Assembly: GCF_017654485.1 (NCBI RefSeq)
Contig: NZ_CP061094.1
Span: 366,590-430,589, forward strand
DNA length: 64,000 nucleotides
Reading direction: 5' to 3'
Source of the DNA: Roseomonas marmotae
GTDB lineage: Bacteria; Pseudomonadota; Alphaproteobacteria; Acetobacterales; Acetobacteraceae
Shown here: piece after piece, positions 52,624 to 62,682 of the stretch
Position numbering within the stretch: position 1 is the stretch's first letter
Layout of the letters: each line of letters opens with the position of its first letter
Translations under genes and position numbers: made by a program
Notes under the pieces: model-generated
What the model was told of the DNA's origin: nothing
Databases searched by the model: none
The model's input: only the letters and a program-made list of their open reading frames with translations

Positions 52624-55392
52624 TCAGCCTGCCTGCTTCTTGAGAAGGAGGGCGCCGAGCAGGAGCAGGACAGGAATGGCGATCAGCAGCGGCACGAAGT
52701 CGGTCCAGAGGTTATCGAAGCCCAGGCCCTTGGAGAAGGTTCCGCGTGAGATCGTCACGAAATAGGTAGTGGGGTAGAGGCGGCCAATCAGCGCCCCTGC
52801 TCCCTGAAGGGACGAGACGGGATCAATGATGCCGGAATACTGTATGGAGGGAATCAGGGTGATCAACGCGGTTCCGAAGATGGCCGCGATCTGGCTGTTC
52901 ATGAAGGACGAGATCACCAGCCCCAGCCCCGTCGTGGCAATGACATAGAGAAATGCCGCGGCCGTCAAGGTCAGCAGGCTGCCGGTGAAGGGGACGCGGA
53001 ACACGAAGATGGCGAAGGCGGTCAGCATGACGAAATTGGCCATGGCCAGGCCGATATAGGGGATCTGCTTGCCCAGCAGGAACTCCAGCCGCGTGGTAGG
53101 GGTCACATAGAAGTTGATGATGGAGCCGAGCTCCTTCTCCCGCACCACGCTGAGAACGGTCAGCATGGCCGGGATCATGATCAGAAGCAGAGGAATGACG
53201 GCCGGCACCATGGCCACCAGGCTCTGGATGTCCGGATTGTAGCGGTAGCGGATCGCCAGCTGAAAGCTGCCGGCCGTCGCGGCATCGCCATAGATCTGCC
53301 GGGCCTTCTGGGTCAGCCAGGCCTGATGCATGCCCTGGACATAACCACGTACCGTCTCCGCCCTGGTAGGCATGGCGCCGTCGATCCAGGCCCCGACCTC
53401 GACATCTCGTCCACGGGCGATGTCGCGAGCGAACCCCGGCGGGATCTCGATGGCGAGGCTGATCTCGCCGTTGCGCATGCGCCGGTCGAGATCGGCGTAG
53501 TCGGTGATGGGCGGCTTCTCCTCGAAGTAGCGCGAGCCGGCGAGTTGCAGCGTGTAGTCACGGCTTACCGTCGTGTCATCGCGGTCGAGCACCGCGAAGG
53601 ACAGGTTCTCGACATCCAGGTTGATGCCGTAGCCGATCACGAAAATCAGAATGACGCTGCCGAGGAGCGCGAGGCTCGCCCGGATAGGGTCACGGCGAAG
53701 CTCCAGGGTTTCACTCCGCGTATAGGCGAACATCCGGCGCGGATCGAAGAAGCGGTGCTGCCTGACGGGCGGGATGGGGTCCGGGGCGACGACCTCCGCC
53801 GGTCCAGCTTCCGGCCTGGTGGCTTCGCCGCTCGCGGAGCCACGGATGGCATCTTCCAGATAGCCGATGAAGGCTTCCTCCAACGTTGCCGCTCCACGTT
53901 TCCTGATGATGGTGGCGGGGGCTTCGCTGACCAGAACCTTCCCCGCATGCATGAGGGAGATGCGATCACAGAGCTGCGCCTCATTCATGAAGTGGGTGGA
54001 GACAAAGATCGTGACATTGTCCTTGCGGGACAGGTCGGAAAGGATGCGCCAGAAGCCATCACGGGCGATCGGGTCCACGCCGGATGTCGGTTCGTCGAGG
54101 ATCAGGATCTCTGGCGAATGAACCATCGCCACGGCCAGCGAGAGCCGCTGCCGGATGCCCAGCGGCAAAGCATCGGGCCAGGCGTCCAGCACCTCGTCGA
54201 GGCCGAAGCGGGCGACCATCTCCTCGATCCGCGCGGGGATCGCCGCCGGCTCCATGCCGAAGAGCCGGGCGTGAAGCTGCAGGTTCTGCCGCACCGTCAG
54301 TTCGGTATAGAGCGAGAAGGATTGCGACATGTAGCCCACGCGGCGGCGGACGGCCATGTCGCCCGGCTCGATCTCCCTGCCGAAGAGGCGTGCCCGGCCT
54401 TCGCTCGGGACCAGCAGTCCCGTGAGCATCTTCATGGTGGTGGTCTTGCCGCAGCCATTGGAGCCGAGGAAGCCGAAGATCTCTCCCCGGCCAATCCGGA
54501 AGCTGACGTCGTCGACGGCGGTGAAATTGCCGAAGCGCATCGTCAGGTGCTCGGCCTCGATGGCGGCCTCGCCCTCGGTATCATGCCGCGGGGGAATGAC
54601 AACCTCCTGGTGCCCCCGGCGCCCTTCCTCCGGCAGCAGCGCGATGAAGGCGGCATCGAGCGTGGAGGTCCCGGTCCGGCGGCGCAGCTCGTCAGGCGTC
54701 CCGGTCGCGAGCACCCGGCCGCCGTCCATGGCGACGAGCCAGTCGAAGCGCTCGGCTTCCTCCATATAGGCTGTCGCGACGATGACGCTCATGCCGGGCC
54801 GCTGCCGGCGGATATCGTCGATCAATTCCCAGAACTGGCGGCGGGAGAGAGGATCTACGCCCGTGGTGGGCTCATCGAGGATGAGCAGGTCAGGATCGTG
54901 AATCAGCGCGCAGCAGAGACCGAGCTTCTGCTTCATGCCCCCCGAAAGCTTGCCGGCCGGGCGTTCCGCGAAAGGGAAGAGGCCGGTGCTGCGGAGCAGT
55001 TCGGCGATCCGCCGCTCGCGCTCATGTTTCTCATGGCCGAACAGCCGGCCGAAGAAGTCCACATTCTCGAAGACCGACAAGGTCGGATAGAGGTTCCTGC
55101 CCAGGCCCTGCGGCATATAGGCAACGCGGGAATAGATGCTCTCCCGGTGCGCCTTGTCGGCGATATCGCCGCCCAGCACTTCCACCCGACCCTGCTGGAT
55201 GGCGCGCGCGCCCGAGACGAGGGACAGCAGGCTGGACTTGCCGACGCCGTCGGGCCCGATCAGCCCGACCATGATGCCCGAGGGAAGGTCGAGGTCCATA
55301 TTCTCCAGCGCCACGGTTCTGCCGTAGCGCAAGGTCACCGCCTTGATCCGTACCACAGCCTGGCTTTCGCCGGCAGTCCCGGGCGCGTTCAT
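52624..55392 (-). CDS. rbbA: RbbA/YhiH-like double ATPase fused to ABC-2 permease
   Basis: The 922-residue protein has two ATPase domains and a membrane half. Domain 1 has Walker [10 protein letters not shown], signature LSGGMKQK and [12 protein letters not shown]; domain 2 has Walker [10 protein letters not shown] and [11 protein letters not shown], but the signature is degenerate (LPLGIRQR). The last 370 residues form an ABC-2 permease with a large external loop. The family name RbbA comes from ribosome association in E. coli, but the genetic context (HlyD adaptor, second permease) indicates an export pump. The ATG at 55392 overlaps the hlyD stop (ATGA). Confidence 0.92.
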   Translation of the reverse strand: MNAPGTAGESQAVVRIKAVTLRYGRTVALENMDLDLPSGIMVGLIGPDGVGKSSLLSLVSGARAIQQGRVEVLGGDIADKAHRESIYSRVAYMPQGLGRNLYPTLSVFENVDFFGRLFGHEKHERERRIAELLRSTGLFPFAERPAGKLSGGMKQKLGLCCALIHDPDLLILDEPTTGVDPLSRRQFWELIDDIRRQRPGMSVIVATAYMEEAERFDWLVAMDGGRVLATGTPDELRRRTGTSTLDAAFIALLPEEGRRGHQEVVIPPRHDTEGEAAIEAEHLTMRFGNFTAVDDVSFRIGRGEIFGFLGSNGCGKTTTMKMLTGLLVPSEGRARLFGREIEPGDMAVRRRVGYMSQSFSLYTELTVRQNLQLHARLFGMEPAAIPARIEEMVARFGLDEVLDAWPDALPLGIRQRLSLAVAMVHSPEILILDEPTSGVDPIARDGFWRILSDLSRKDNVTIFVSTHFMNEAQLCDRISLMHAGKVLVSEAPATIIRKRGAATLEEAFIGYLEDAIRGSASGEATRPEAGPAEVVAPDPIPPVRQHRFFDPRRMFAYTRSETLELRRDPIRASLALLGSVILIFVIGYGINLDVENLSFAVLDRDDTTVSRDYTLQLAGSRYFEEKPPITDYADLDRRMRNGEISLAIEIPPGFARDIARGRDVEVGAWIDGAMPTRAETVRGYVQGMHQAWLTQKARQIYGDAATAGSFQLAIRYRYNPDIQSLVAMVPAVIPLLLIMIPAMLTVLSVVREKELGSIINFYVTPTTRLEFLLGKQIPYIGLAMANFVMLTAFAIFVFRVPFTGSLLTLTAAAFLYVIATTGLGLVISSFMNSQIAAIFGTALITLIPSIQYSGIIDPVSSLQGAGALIGRLYPTTYFVTISRGTFSKGLGFDNLWTDFVPLLIAIPVLLLLGALLLKKQAG

Positions 55393-56465
55393 TGCACCAG
55401 CGTGCCGCGCAGTTCTGCCGGCCATTCGGCCTGCGGGTCGATCCGGACATAGGCCATCCCGGGAAGTCCTGTCTTCACCTGGCGGATATGCCGCTCGAGC
55501 AATTCGGGCGGAATCTGCGCCCGGATCCGGAACATCAGCTTCTGTCGCTCTTCGGCGGTCTCCACGGTCTTGGGCGTGAACTGAGCCACATCCGCGACAA
55601 AAGACACCTTGGCGGGAATGACGTACTGGGGTGCCGCATCCAGCACGAGGCGGACATCCGTGCCCATCTCCACCTTCCCTGCCTGCTCGGTCGGCAGGAA
55701 GAAGGTCATGTAGACATCACCCAGGTCCACCAGGTTGAGCACCCGGCCACCAGCGGCGAGCACCTCTCCCGGCTCGGCGATACGATACTGGATGCGGCCG
55801 GGTCGCGGCGCGACGAGGGTGCTGTCCTTGATATCGGCATCAATGCTCTCGATGCTTGCCTTCGCGGCCTCGACCGAGGCCTCCGCATCGACCACCTGCG
55901 CCTTGGCCGCGCTGATGGCGGCATCCGCCGCCGCCAGCTGCGCCTGTGCCGCGCCGACCGCGGCCCGCGCGCCCTCATGCGCCGCCCGGTTGTCATCGAG
56001 GGTCTGGACGGAGACTGTGTTGCTCGTTACCAGCCGCTCGGATCGCGCCAGCCGCCGGGCCGCGGCATCGAGTTCCGCCTGCCGCTGCGCCACGACGGCA
56101 ACGGCTGCCGTCCTCTCGGCTTCACGCTGCTGGACAAGGCTCCGTGCCGTCCCGACGGCGATGGTGGCGCGCTGCAGCTGTGCCTCGGCCTCACGCTTGC
56201 GGGCCTCGAGCTGCGCGGTATCCATGCGGGCGAGGACCTGGCCTGCCTCGACGAAGTCGCCTTCGCGGACCAGGATCTCCCTCACCCGCCCCGCAGCCTT
56301 GGTCGAGACATCGATCTCCACCGCCTCGATGCGGCCGTTTCCGCTGGCGATTCCCTCGGGAAGGCCGCTACCGCCGAATTCTCTCCAGGCATAGAATCCG
56401 AAAGCTGCGATCAGCACCACAAGGGCCAGAAGGAGCAGTCGTCCGCGGCTTGCTGTCATTGCCAT
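55389..56465 (-). CDS. HlyD-family periplasmic adaptor (YhiI-like)
   Basis: The 358-residue protein has one N-terminal anchor helix ([18 protein letters not shown]), a lipoyl-like half ([32 protein letters not shown]), a long coiled coil (about residues 75-215) and a beta-barrel end. It links the inner-membrane pump to an outer-membrane channel, which is not encoded nearby. It is first in a minus-strand run continuing through rbbA, permease, crp and nar genes. Confidence 0.92.
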   Translation of the reverse strand: MAMTASRGRLLLLALVVLIAAFGFYAWREFGGSGLPEGIASGNGRIEAVEIDVSTKAAGRVREILVREGDFVEAGQVLARMDTAQLEARKREAEAQLQRATIAVGTARSLVQQREAERTAAVAVVAQRQAELDAAARRLARSERLVTSNTVSVQTLDDNRAAHEGARAAVGAAQAQLAAADAAISAAKAQVVDAEASVEAAKASIESIDADIKDSTLVAPRPGRIQYRIAEPGEVLAAGGRVLNLVDLGDVYMTFFLPTEQAGKVEMGTDVRLVLDAAPQYVIPAKVSFVADVAQFTPKTVETAEERQKLMFRIRAQIPPELLERHIRQVKTGLPGMAYVRIDPQAEWPAELRGTLVQ

Positions 56466-56988
56466 CCAGGCTTGGCCTTATCGTCCAGCCGATTGGGCAA
56501 TGAAACCGGCCCACCGCGCCCCGTTGTTACGGGAGTTTCCGGCAGCCGCCTTAACCTCTGCGACATGCGTCCCGAATTCCATCAGCGGGGGCTCGAACTC
56601 CGATCGGATGTTGCGGCCCACCATGCCTTCCCGGCAAGCCGTTTCAGTGTGCTCTAGCGGTTGTTATGGCTATCAGGCCTGTCAACGAGCGGTAGGAATG
56701 CCGGGCATCCGCCGCGCAGGCGCCATTCGGTCGCCCGCATCGTGTTGCGGGAATTGCCAAGCCCTGGGTGGTGCGGTGCGCCAACCTCCACCCTCCATGG
56801 GTTCGGATCTGCCTCGCAGGGTCAGGCTTCACCGGGCTGAGGCGATCGCGGATGGCTACCGCCCTCCCCCAACCGGAGGTTACGCGAAACGCAAGGTTCC
56901 TGCTTGCACCATGATGCTGTTCCTCTGCCGGGAATAACGAAAGGCTGTCGGCGATGCCGGGACCGGACCCGGTTTCTGGAGGACACGC
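56466..56988. other. Divergent intergenic region, hlyD operon and MBL gene
   Basis: These 523 bp hold the promoters of two divergent units. A minus-strand ORF of 48 codons at 56478-56624 (MVGRNIRSEFEPP start) ends 13 bp before hlyD, but its Shine-Dalgarno is too close to its ATG for confidence. AT-richer DNA near 56655-56690 is the best promoter candidate. No known operator is seen. Confidence 0.4.
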
Positions 56989-57984
56989 ATGCCATTTCCA
57001 CCAAAGGCTCCGGGTGTCGGTCGCCGGCACCTCCTGACAACGGCTGCGATTGGCGCCACGGCGTTGATGCACCCCGCCCCGGTCCTGGCACGCGCGCCGC
57101 AGGCCACGGCGCAGGTTCCCGGCCTCTATCGTCTCCGCATCGGCGGGATCGAGGTGACGGCGCTGCTCGATGGACACATATCCTTTCAGGACCAGGCGCT
57201 TCCCGGCCTCTTTCCCGGCTATGACGCCGCTACGGCCGACCGTCTGCGGCAGCAGGCCTTCGTCCCGGCCGGCGGCATTCCGCTGGCCGTCAATGCCTAT
57301 CTGGTCAATACCGGCGCGCAGTTGATCCTGATTGACGCCGGGGCCGCCGGGGCCCTGGGCCCGACGCTCGGGCAGATCCCGCGCAATCTGGCGGCGGCCG
57401 GGCTGGACCCGTCGCAGATCGACGCCGTCATCGTCACGCATGTCCATCGTGACCACGCGGCCGGCCTGCTGGACCAGGATGGCCGGGCCCTCTTCCCGAA
57501 TGCCGAGCTGGTGGTGGCGGAGGCGGAGGTCGCCTACTGGGACGACGATGCCGCCATGGCGGCCGCCCGCCCCGCCGTCCGCAGCTTCTTCGAGCCGGCG
57601 CGGCGGTCGCTGGCGCCCTACCGCCCTCGCCTGCGCCGCATCACCCCGGGACAGGAGGTCGCGCCGGGTGTGGTCACGCTGCCGCTGCCAGGGCATACGC
57701 CCGGGCATATGGGTGTGCGGATCCATGGCGGGGCCGATCAACTGGTCATCTGGGGCGACGTGGTGCACACCCAGTCCTTGCAGATGCCGCGCCCGGAGTG
57801 GTCCATCGCTTTCGATTCAGACCCCGCGCTGGCGGCGGAGACGCGCCGCGGCATCTTTGACCAGGCGGCTACGGACCGGCTGCTGGTCGCGGGCATGCAT
57901 CTCGATTTCCCGGGCATCGGCTATGTGGTTCGCCGGCAGGAAGGCTATGGCTTCGAACCGATGGCGTGGCGGTCGACACTGTGA
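56989..57984 (+). CDS. Tat-exported metallo-beta-lactamase-fold hydrolase
   Basis: The 331-residue protein starts with a twin-arginine signal (GVGRRHLLTTAAIGA), so it should be folded with metals before export to the periplasm. The metal-binding motif is THVHRDHAAG (HxHxDH), followed by His in LPLPGHTPGH and Asp in VIWGDVVH. The family includes lactonases, alkylsulfatase-like enzymes and other hydrolases; the substrate here is unknown. GGAGGACACGC precedes the ATG. It is monocistronic. Confidence 0.9.
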   Translation: MPFPPKAPGVGRRHLLTTAAIGATALMHPAPVLARAPQATAQVPGLYRLRIGGIEVTALLDGHISFQDQALPGLFPGYDAATADRLRQQAFVPAGGIPLAVNAYLVNTGAQLILIDAGAAGALGPTLGQIPRNLAAAGLDPSQIDAVIVTHVHRDHAAGLLDQDGRALFPNAELVVAEAEVAYWDDDAAMAAARPAVRSFFEPARRSLAPYRPRLRRITPGQEVAPGVVTLPLPGHTPGHMGVRIHGGADQLVIWGDVVHTQSLQMPRPEWSIAFDSDPALAAETRRGIFDQAATDRLLVAGMHLDFPGIGYVVRRQEGYGFEPMAWRSTL

Positions 57985-58310
57985 TCGCGGGGCGCTTCCC
58001 GCCTGCGGAGGGCTGGGTGCCGCTTCTTCTCACACGGGCCTGACGGAGGACCGCGTCGCCGAGGCTCCGCTGAAGATCCCGCCTTGCGTCGGAAGGGGAA
58101 GCCGCGGCGTCCGACTGTACAGCCGACGGTATCGTTCCCGCCCTACGCGATCCGGGCCGGCTCCGCGATGATCTTTCACGTCGCGAAGGGGGAGGTTGGC
58201 GCGTAGGGTGAGCAGCGACCGGAGGAACTCCGCTTGCTCATGCCATGCGGAGCAGGCGCTTCCTCCCATCGGGGCCACAGCGCCGCCTTCGCCCGGAGTT
58301 GAACAGTTCC
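57985..58310. other. Intergenic region, nothing recognised
   Basis: These 326 bp lie between the metallo-hydrolase and the CoA-transferase genes. Short inverted repeats such as ACTCCGC and GCGGAG (58228-58252) are present, but there is no clear promoter, terminator or coding potential. Confidence 0.35.
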
Positions 58311-59840
58311 ATGCACGACACCAGATTGCGCCGGCCTTCGCTTCTCGACCGGGTTTGCACGGCCGAGCACGCGGCATCGCTCATCAAGGACGGCATGACA
58401 GTAGGCATGAGCGGCTTTACCCGGGCGGGGGAAGCCAAGGCGGTGCCGCTCGCCATGGCGGAGCGTGCGATCCGCGACCCGTTCAAGATCACCCTCATGA
58501 CCGGGGCGTCGCTCGGGAATGACATCGACCGGCGACTGACGGAAGCGGGCGTGCTCTCCCGCCGCCTGCCCTTCCAGGTTGACCCGGTCCTGCGCCGGGC
58601 CATCAATGATGGGGAAGTGCTCTTCATCGACCAGCATCTTTCCGAAACCGTGGAAATGCTGCGGTCCCGCCAGCTCGGGCCGATCGACTACGCCATCGTC
58701 GAGGCCGTGGCGATCCGTGAGGATGGCAGCATCGTGCCAACCACTTCGGTCGGCAACAGCGCCACCTTTGCCATCCTCGCGGAGAAGGTGATCGTGGAGA
58801 TCAATCTCTCCCAGCCCCTGGCACTGGAAGGGCTGCATGACATCTATATCCCGAACCGGCGGCCCCATCGCGATGCGGTGCCGATCACGGCCTGCGAGAG
58901 CCGGCCGGGCCTGCCATATATTCCGATCGAGCCCACCAAGATCGCGGCCATCGTCTTCACCGAGCAAAGCGACAGTCCCTCGGCCAATGAGCCGCCGGAC
59001 GAGGTGACCGAGACGATCGCCAGCCACCTCATCGAGTTTCTGTGGCAGGAGGTGAAGCTCGGCCGGCTGGGCATGAACCTCGCCCCCTTGCAGGCCGGTA
59101 TCGGGACCATCGCGAATGCCGTGATGCACGGATTGATCGACAGCCCCTTCCGGGACCTGCGCATGTACAGCGAGGTGCTTCAGGACAGCACCATCGCGCT
59201 ATTCGACGCGGGGAAGCTTGCCTTTGCCTCGGGCTCCTCGATCACCCTGGGGCCGGAGATGACGCGGCGCTTCAACGCGAACCTGGAGAGCTACAAGCAT
59301 CGCATGGTGCTGCGCCCGCAGGAGATCAGCAACCACCCGGAAGTGATCCGCCGGCTGGGCATCATCGGCATCAACACGGCGCTGGAGTGCGACATCTACG
59401 GCAATGTCAATTCCACGCATGTGGATGGCACACACATCATGAACGGAATCGGCGGCTCCGGCGACTTCGCGCGAAACGCCTACATGGCGATCTTCGTGGC
59501 GCGCTCCACCGCGAAGGGCGGCGATATCTCCACGGTCGTTCCGATGGTGACGCATGTGGACCACAACGAGCATGATGTGGACATCATCGTGACGGAACAC
59601 GGCCTGGCCGACCTGCGTGGCCTGGCGCCGCGGGAGCGGGCGATGCTCATCATCGACCACTGCGCCCATCCCGATTACCGCGATGCCCTGCGCGACTACG
59701 CCGTACGGGCAGCCCGGGAGCGGGGCGGGCAGACGCCTCACCTGCTGGAGGAAGCCTTCTCCTGGCACCTGCAGCGCCGCAGGACGGGAAGCATGCGGGG
59801 CGTCAATTCCCCTTCCCTCCCAGGCGACCGGAACGGCTAG
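58311..59840 (+). CDS. Acetyl-CoA hydrolase / succinyl-CoA:acetate CoA-transferase family
   Basis: The 509-residue protein matches class I CoA-transferases of the AarC/Cat1 type. GMSGFTRAGEAKAVP lies near the N-terminus, and the catalytic Glu is in MYSEVLQDS. Further family segments are GSSITLGPEM and IVTEHGLADLRGLAP. These enzymes move CoA between succinate and acetate, letting acetic-acid-tolerant bacteria close a modified TCA cycle or recover acetate energy. The ATG at 58311 has only a distant GGAG. It stands alone here. Confidence 0.9.
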   Translation: MHDTRLRRPSLLDRVCTAEHAASLIKDGMTVGMSGFTRAGEAKAVPLAMAERAIRDPFKITLMTGASLGNDIDRRLTEAGVLSRRLPFQVDPVLRRAINDGEVLFIDQHLSETVEMLRSRQLGPIDYAIVEAVAIREDGSIVPTTSVGNSATFAILAEKVIVEINLSQPLALEGLHDIYIPNRRPHRDAVPITACESRPGLPYIPIEPTKIAAIVFTEQSDSPSANEPPDEVTETIASHLIEFLWQEVKLGRLGMNLAPLQAGIGTIANAVMHGLIDSPFRDLRMYSEVLQDSTIALFDAGKLAFASGSSITLGPEMTRRFNANLESYKHRMVLRPQEISNHPEVIRRLGIIGINTALECDIYGNVNSTHVDGTHIMNGIGGSGDFARNAYMAIFVARSTAKGGDISTVVPMVTHVDHNEHDVDIIVTEHGLADLRGLAPRERAMLIIDHCAHPDYRDALRDYAVRAARERGGQTPHLLEEAFSWHLQRRRTGSMRGVNSPSLPGDRNG

Positions 59841-60123
59841 ACCGGCCCATTCCGAAGAATCGCCGGAACAGGTGTCCAGCCGCTGACGCGCCATGAGCAC
59901 GACCTCCACTCCCCGCGACAGCCAGCCCTGACGGCCCTTGGGCCAGAGCCATTCCAGGCAAGCGGCGGCGCCCCCGATGCAACGCGGTCCCCGGCACATT
60001 CCCTGATCCGCTGCATACGGGCTTGGCAGGGCTGGCCGCAGCCTCCCGTCCATCGCCAGGATCTCCACTGGTCAAGCCGATGGGGCGTGATAGCGTCGCG
60101 GTAAAGGTGAGGAGGTCTGAGAC

Positions 60124-60873
60124 ATGGTTTTTCCCGGGCGTTTTCAGGGCCGCACGGCCATCGTGACCGGCGGCGCCTCCGGCATCGGCCTCGGCATCGC
60201 CACGCGGCTGGCCGCCGAGGGGGCCAGGCTGTGCCTGTGGGACCTGGGGGAGGAGGCGCTCTCGGCCGCCCGGCGCCAGACCGGTGCCTGCGCGGTCCAG
60301 GCGCTGGATATCGCCGATCCGGCCCAGGTCACGCAGGCCATGGAGGAAAGCCTGGCCGCGCTTGACGGCAGGCTGGATGTGCTGGTCTGCAGCGCCGGCA
60401 TCACCGGACCGAATGTGACCGTGCGCGACTATCCGGTCGAGGCCTGGCAGCGTGTCATCGACGTCAATCTCAACGGCCTCTTCTACTGCAACCGGGCGGC
60501 CGTGCCGGCGATGGAGCGGAACGGCTACGGGCGCATCGTCAATATCGCCTCGGTCGCGGGCAAGGAAGGCAACCCGAATGCCTCCGCCTACAGCACCTCC
60601 AAGGCCGGTGTGATCGGCTTCACCAAGTCGCTTGGCAAGGAACTGGCGAAGTCGGAGATCCGGGTGAACTGCGTCACGCCGGCCGCCGTGCGGACGGCGA
60701 TCTTCGACCAGATGACGCAGGAGCATATCGACTTCATGCTCTCCAAGATCCCCATCGGCCGTTTCGGCGGGATCGACGAGGTCACCTCCCTCGTCTGCTG
60801 GTTGGCCAGCGAGGAGTGTTCCTTCAGCACAGGCGCCGCCTTCGATGTCTCCGGTGGCCGCGCCACCTATTGA
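60124..60873 (+). CDS. Short-chain dehydrogenase/reductase
   Basis: The 249-residue classical SDR has the cofactor motif TGGASGIGLGIA, the structural CSAG, the catalytic Ser in NIASVAG and YSTSKAG with Tyr and Lys. The acidic residue after strand 2 (LWDLGEE) suggests NAD+ preference. Close relatives include sugar dehydrogenases and 3-oxoacyl reductases; the exact substrate is open. GAGGAGGTC before the ATG is a strong ribosome binding site. The 283 bp upstream hold its promoter, with no recognised site. Confidence 0.88.
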   Translation: MVFPGRFQGRTAIVTGGASGIGLGIATRLAAEGARLCLWDLGEEALSAARRQTGACAVQALDIADPAQVTQAMEESLAALDGRLDVLVCSAGITGPNVTVRDYPVEAWQRVIDVNLNGLFYCNRAAVPAMERNGYGRIVNIASVAGKEGNPNASAYSTSKAGVIGFTKSLGKELAKSEIRVNCVTPAAVRTAIFDQMTQEHIDFMLSKIPIGRFGGIDEVTSLVCWLASEECSFSTGAAFDVSGGRATY

Positions 60874-61015
60874 CGGCATGGAGGCGCCGTAAGGGCCAGG
60901 GGGCCGCGACAGTAATAGGAATTTATTGACATTATTTAGCGGACCCTCTAGGTCTCCATCGTCACCGCCACAGCTCCGCCTCCTCCCAAGGTGCGGCTTG
61001 CCCACCTGGCGGGAT

Positions 61016-61039
61016 TATCGGAGGCGAAACCCCGAATCC
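61016..61039 (+). repeat. Iteron-like repeat, copy 1
   Basis: The copy fits TTTCGGAGRYGAAAMCCCG with TA in place of the first TT; the core CGGAGGCGAAACCCCG is intact. It lies about 300 bp upstream of the other two copies. Confidence 0.55.
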
Positions 61040-61320
61040 GGATCGCCAAGCTGCTGCCAGTGCCCTGCCGGGTCGCATCGAAGGGCGCTTCTGCCAAGCG
61101 GCGGCGAGTATGGGCCGCTCAAGAAGCGGTGAGAACGCCCTTTCCCAGGCAAAAGCGCATCTAAGGCGGGCCTGCACCCGCAAATCCCGGCCGCGAGTCG
61201 GCCGGCTCCTGGACTGGCGGCCATTTTCGGAGCCATGCCACGGAGTCGCGGCACATCACATGGGAGGCGCAAATGCGCTTTCAGCCGCTCCCGCCGGGTC
61301 AATTCGCTCCTCAGAGTGCT

Positions 61321-61344
61321 TTTCGGAGACGAAACCCCGAATCA
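61321..61344 (+). repeat. Iteron-like repeat, copy 2
   Basis: It reads TTTCGGAGACGAAACCCCG followed by AATCA. Its start is exactly 33 bp before that of the third copy, three helical turns, so bound initiators would face the same side. Confidence 0.6.
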
Positions 61345-61353
61345 TGGCGCCTA

Positions 61354-61377
61354 TTTCGGAGGTGAAAACCCGAACCT
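61354..61377 (+). repeat. Iteron-like repeat, copy 3
   Basis: It reads TTTCGGAGGTGAAAACCCG followed by AACC, 72 bp before the repA ATG. It differs from the second copy at three positions within the first 19. Confidence 0.6.
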
Positions 61378-61449
61378 TCCCCCTCGCCGCGCCGCTGAGG
61401 TTGTGCATGCTGTGCCATCAGACAGCACAGATCCATCATTCCTCCCGTC

Positions 61450-62493
61450 ATGCCACGCCAGACACCCCCACGGCAGAAGGCCCCAGAGGCCGCCGAAGAG
61501 GCCCCTCCCCTGCCCCGGCAGGGCAAGGCTGCGCCGGCCGTGCGGGCGCGCCGTGGCCGCGACCCGGCGCCTGATCTGTTCGACAGCCCGCTCCGCGGCA
61601 AGGTGCGCGGCCAGCGCGGTGTCATGGCCTATCCGTTCTTCCACCTCGGCAAGACCGCTCCGGGGCGAGAGGTGCTGCGCTACGACGACGGGCAGGTGCG
61701 GATCGAGGTGGCGCCCGGCCCGGCCGGCATCGCGACCATCTATGACAAGGACCTCATCCTCTACCTCGCCTCCCTGATGGCGGAGAAGCTCCGGCGTGGC
61801 GAGCTGCGGCCGGATGACCCCAAGCCCGACCGCGAATTCACCTTCACGGCGCATGACTTCTTCCGGGTCGCCGGGCGGGACACGGCGGGCAAGGCCTATG
61901 ACCGGCTGCTGCAGATGCTGCAGCGGCTGCAGGGCACCCAGGTACGGACGAATATCGAGATGGCGGGGGAAGGCACCGACGGCGTCTTCTCCTGGATCGA
62001 TGCCGTCAACACGCGCTACCGCCGCAATGCCCGGAAGGAAAAGGAGCTGGTCAGCGTCTCCGTCACCCTTTGCGCCTGGCTCTACCGGGGCATCCTGAAC
62101 GATACGCGCCTGCTCACCTTCGCCGACGCCTATTTCGACCTCGCGCCGATGGAACGGCGCCTCTACGAAATCGCCAAGTCCGAGGATGTGGACGAGGCCG
62201 GCTGGTCCATCGGCATCGAGGACCTGCATGCGCGCGTGGGCACTCGTGGCCTGTTGCGGCATTTCGGCCAGTTCCTGACGGATCTGGAGCAGAATCAGCG
62301 GCTGATCGAGTTCGATATCGGACTTCATCGCCCGCCTCAGGAGACCCAGCGGCGTGGCCGGCCGGGCTATGAAGGCACCATCGTGACCTTCACCGCCCGG
62401 GCCAGGTCGCCGCTGCCCCGCCGCCCCCTGGTGGCGAATGCCGGCGAAGCCCGGCCGGAGATGGAGGACGCAGCCCCGGACAACGAAGCCTGA
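61450..62493 (+). CDS. repA: Plasmid replication initiator RepA (RPA family)
   Basis: The 347-residue protein follows the RPA-type initiator pattern: PDLFDSPLRG, then MAYPFFHLGK, RIEVAPGPAGIATIYDKDLI, FTAHDFFRVAGRDTAGKAYDRL, LERLRGT-like LQRLQGTQVRTNIE, and FADAYFDLAPMERRLYEIA. It binds iterons and opens the origin. No Shine-Dalgarno precedes the ATG at 61450; an ATG at 61624 would remove conserved residues. It is followed by a hairpin. The first 40 residues are basic and disordered. Confidence 0.9.
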   Translation: MPRQTPPRQKAPEAAEEAPPLPRQGKAAPAVRARRGRDPAPDLFDSPLRGKVRGQRGVMAYPFFHLGKTAPGREVLRYDDGQVRIEVAPGPAGIATIYDKDLILYLASLMAEKLRRGELRPDDPKPDREFTFTAHDFFRVAGRDTAGKAYDRLLQMLQRLQGTQVRTNIEMAGEGTDGVFSWIDAVNTRYRRNARKEKELVSVSVTLCAWLYRGILNDTRLLTFADAYFDLAPMERRLYEIAKSEDVDEAGWSIGIEDLHARVGTRGLLRHFGQFLTDLEQNQRLIEFDIGLHRPPQETQRRGRPGYEGTIVTFTARARSPLPRRPLVANAGEARPEMEDAAPDNEA

Positions 62494-62503
62494 ACACGCA
62501 AAA

Positions 62504-62523
62504 CCCCGCTCTGCAAAGCGGGG
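62504..62523. terminator. Hairpin after repA
   Basis: CCCCGCT and AGCGGGG form a 7-bp stem with a six-base loop 11 bases after the repA stop. Read on the minus strand it is followed by TTTTG, so it looks more like a minus-strand terminator, or an attenuator between repA and repC. Confidence 0.55.
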
Positions 62524-62682
62524 CTTGCTGAACATACCGGGACGGCCGTGGTGGCCTGGCGGATGCCCTGAACAATCATCCTCTAGGTTCTCACCATAGC
62601 TTTGGTCAAGCGCGAAACCTGTTTCGCCGCTGACGAGGGCGTGTGCCCGCCCCGGTTTACCTTTACCGAAGGAATGGGCAAC

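Larger units (their letters stand above)
60874..61449. other. Putative replication origin with iterons and AT-rich segment
   Basis: The 576 bp upstream of repA carry three related 22-24-bp direct repeats (separate entries), an AT-rich block at 60911-60940 (23 of 30 bases A or T) with TTGACA inside it, and a pair of inverted 9-mers AAAGCGCAT (61152-61160) and ATGCGCTTT (61273-61281). A partial repeat start TTTCGGAG is at 61225. This is the typical make-up of an iteron-controlled origin and repA promoter. Confidence 0.65.

Noticed and set aside
56478..56624. 48-codon minus-strand ORF just before hlyD
   Set aside because: The purine-rich stretch is only a base or so from its ATG and no homology is recognisable; kept only as a note in the intergenic entry.
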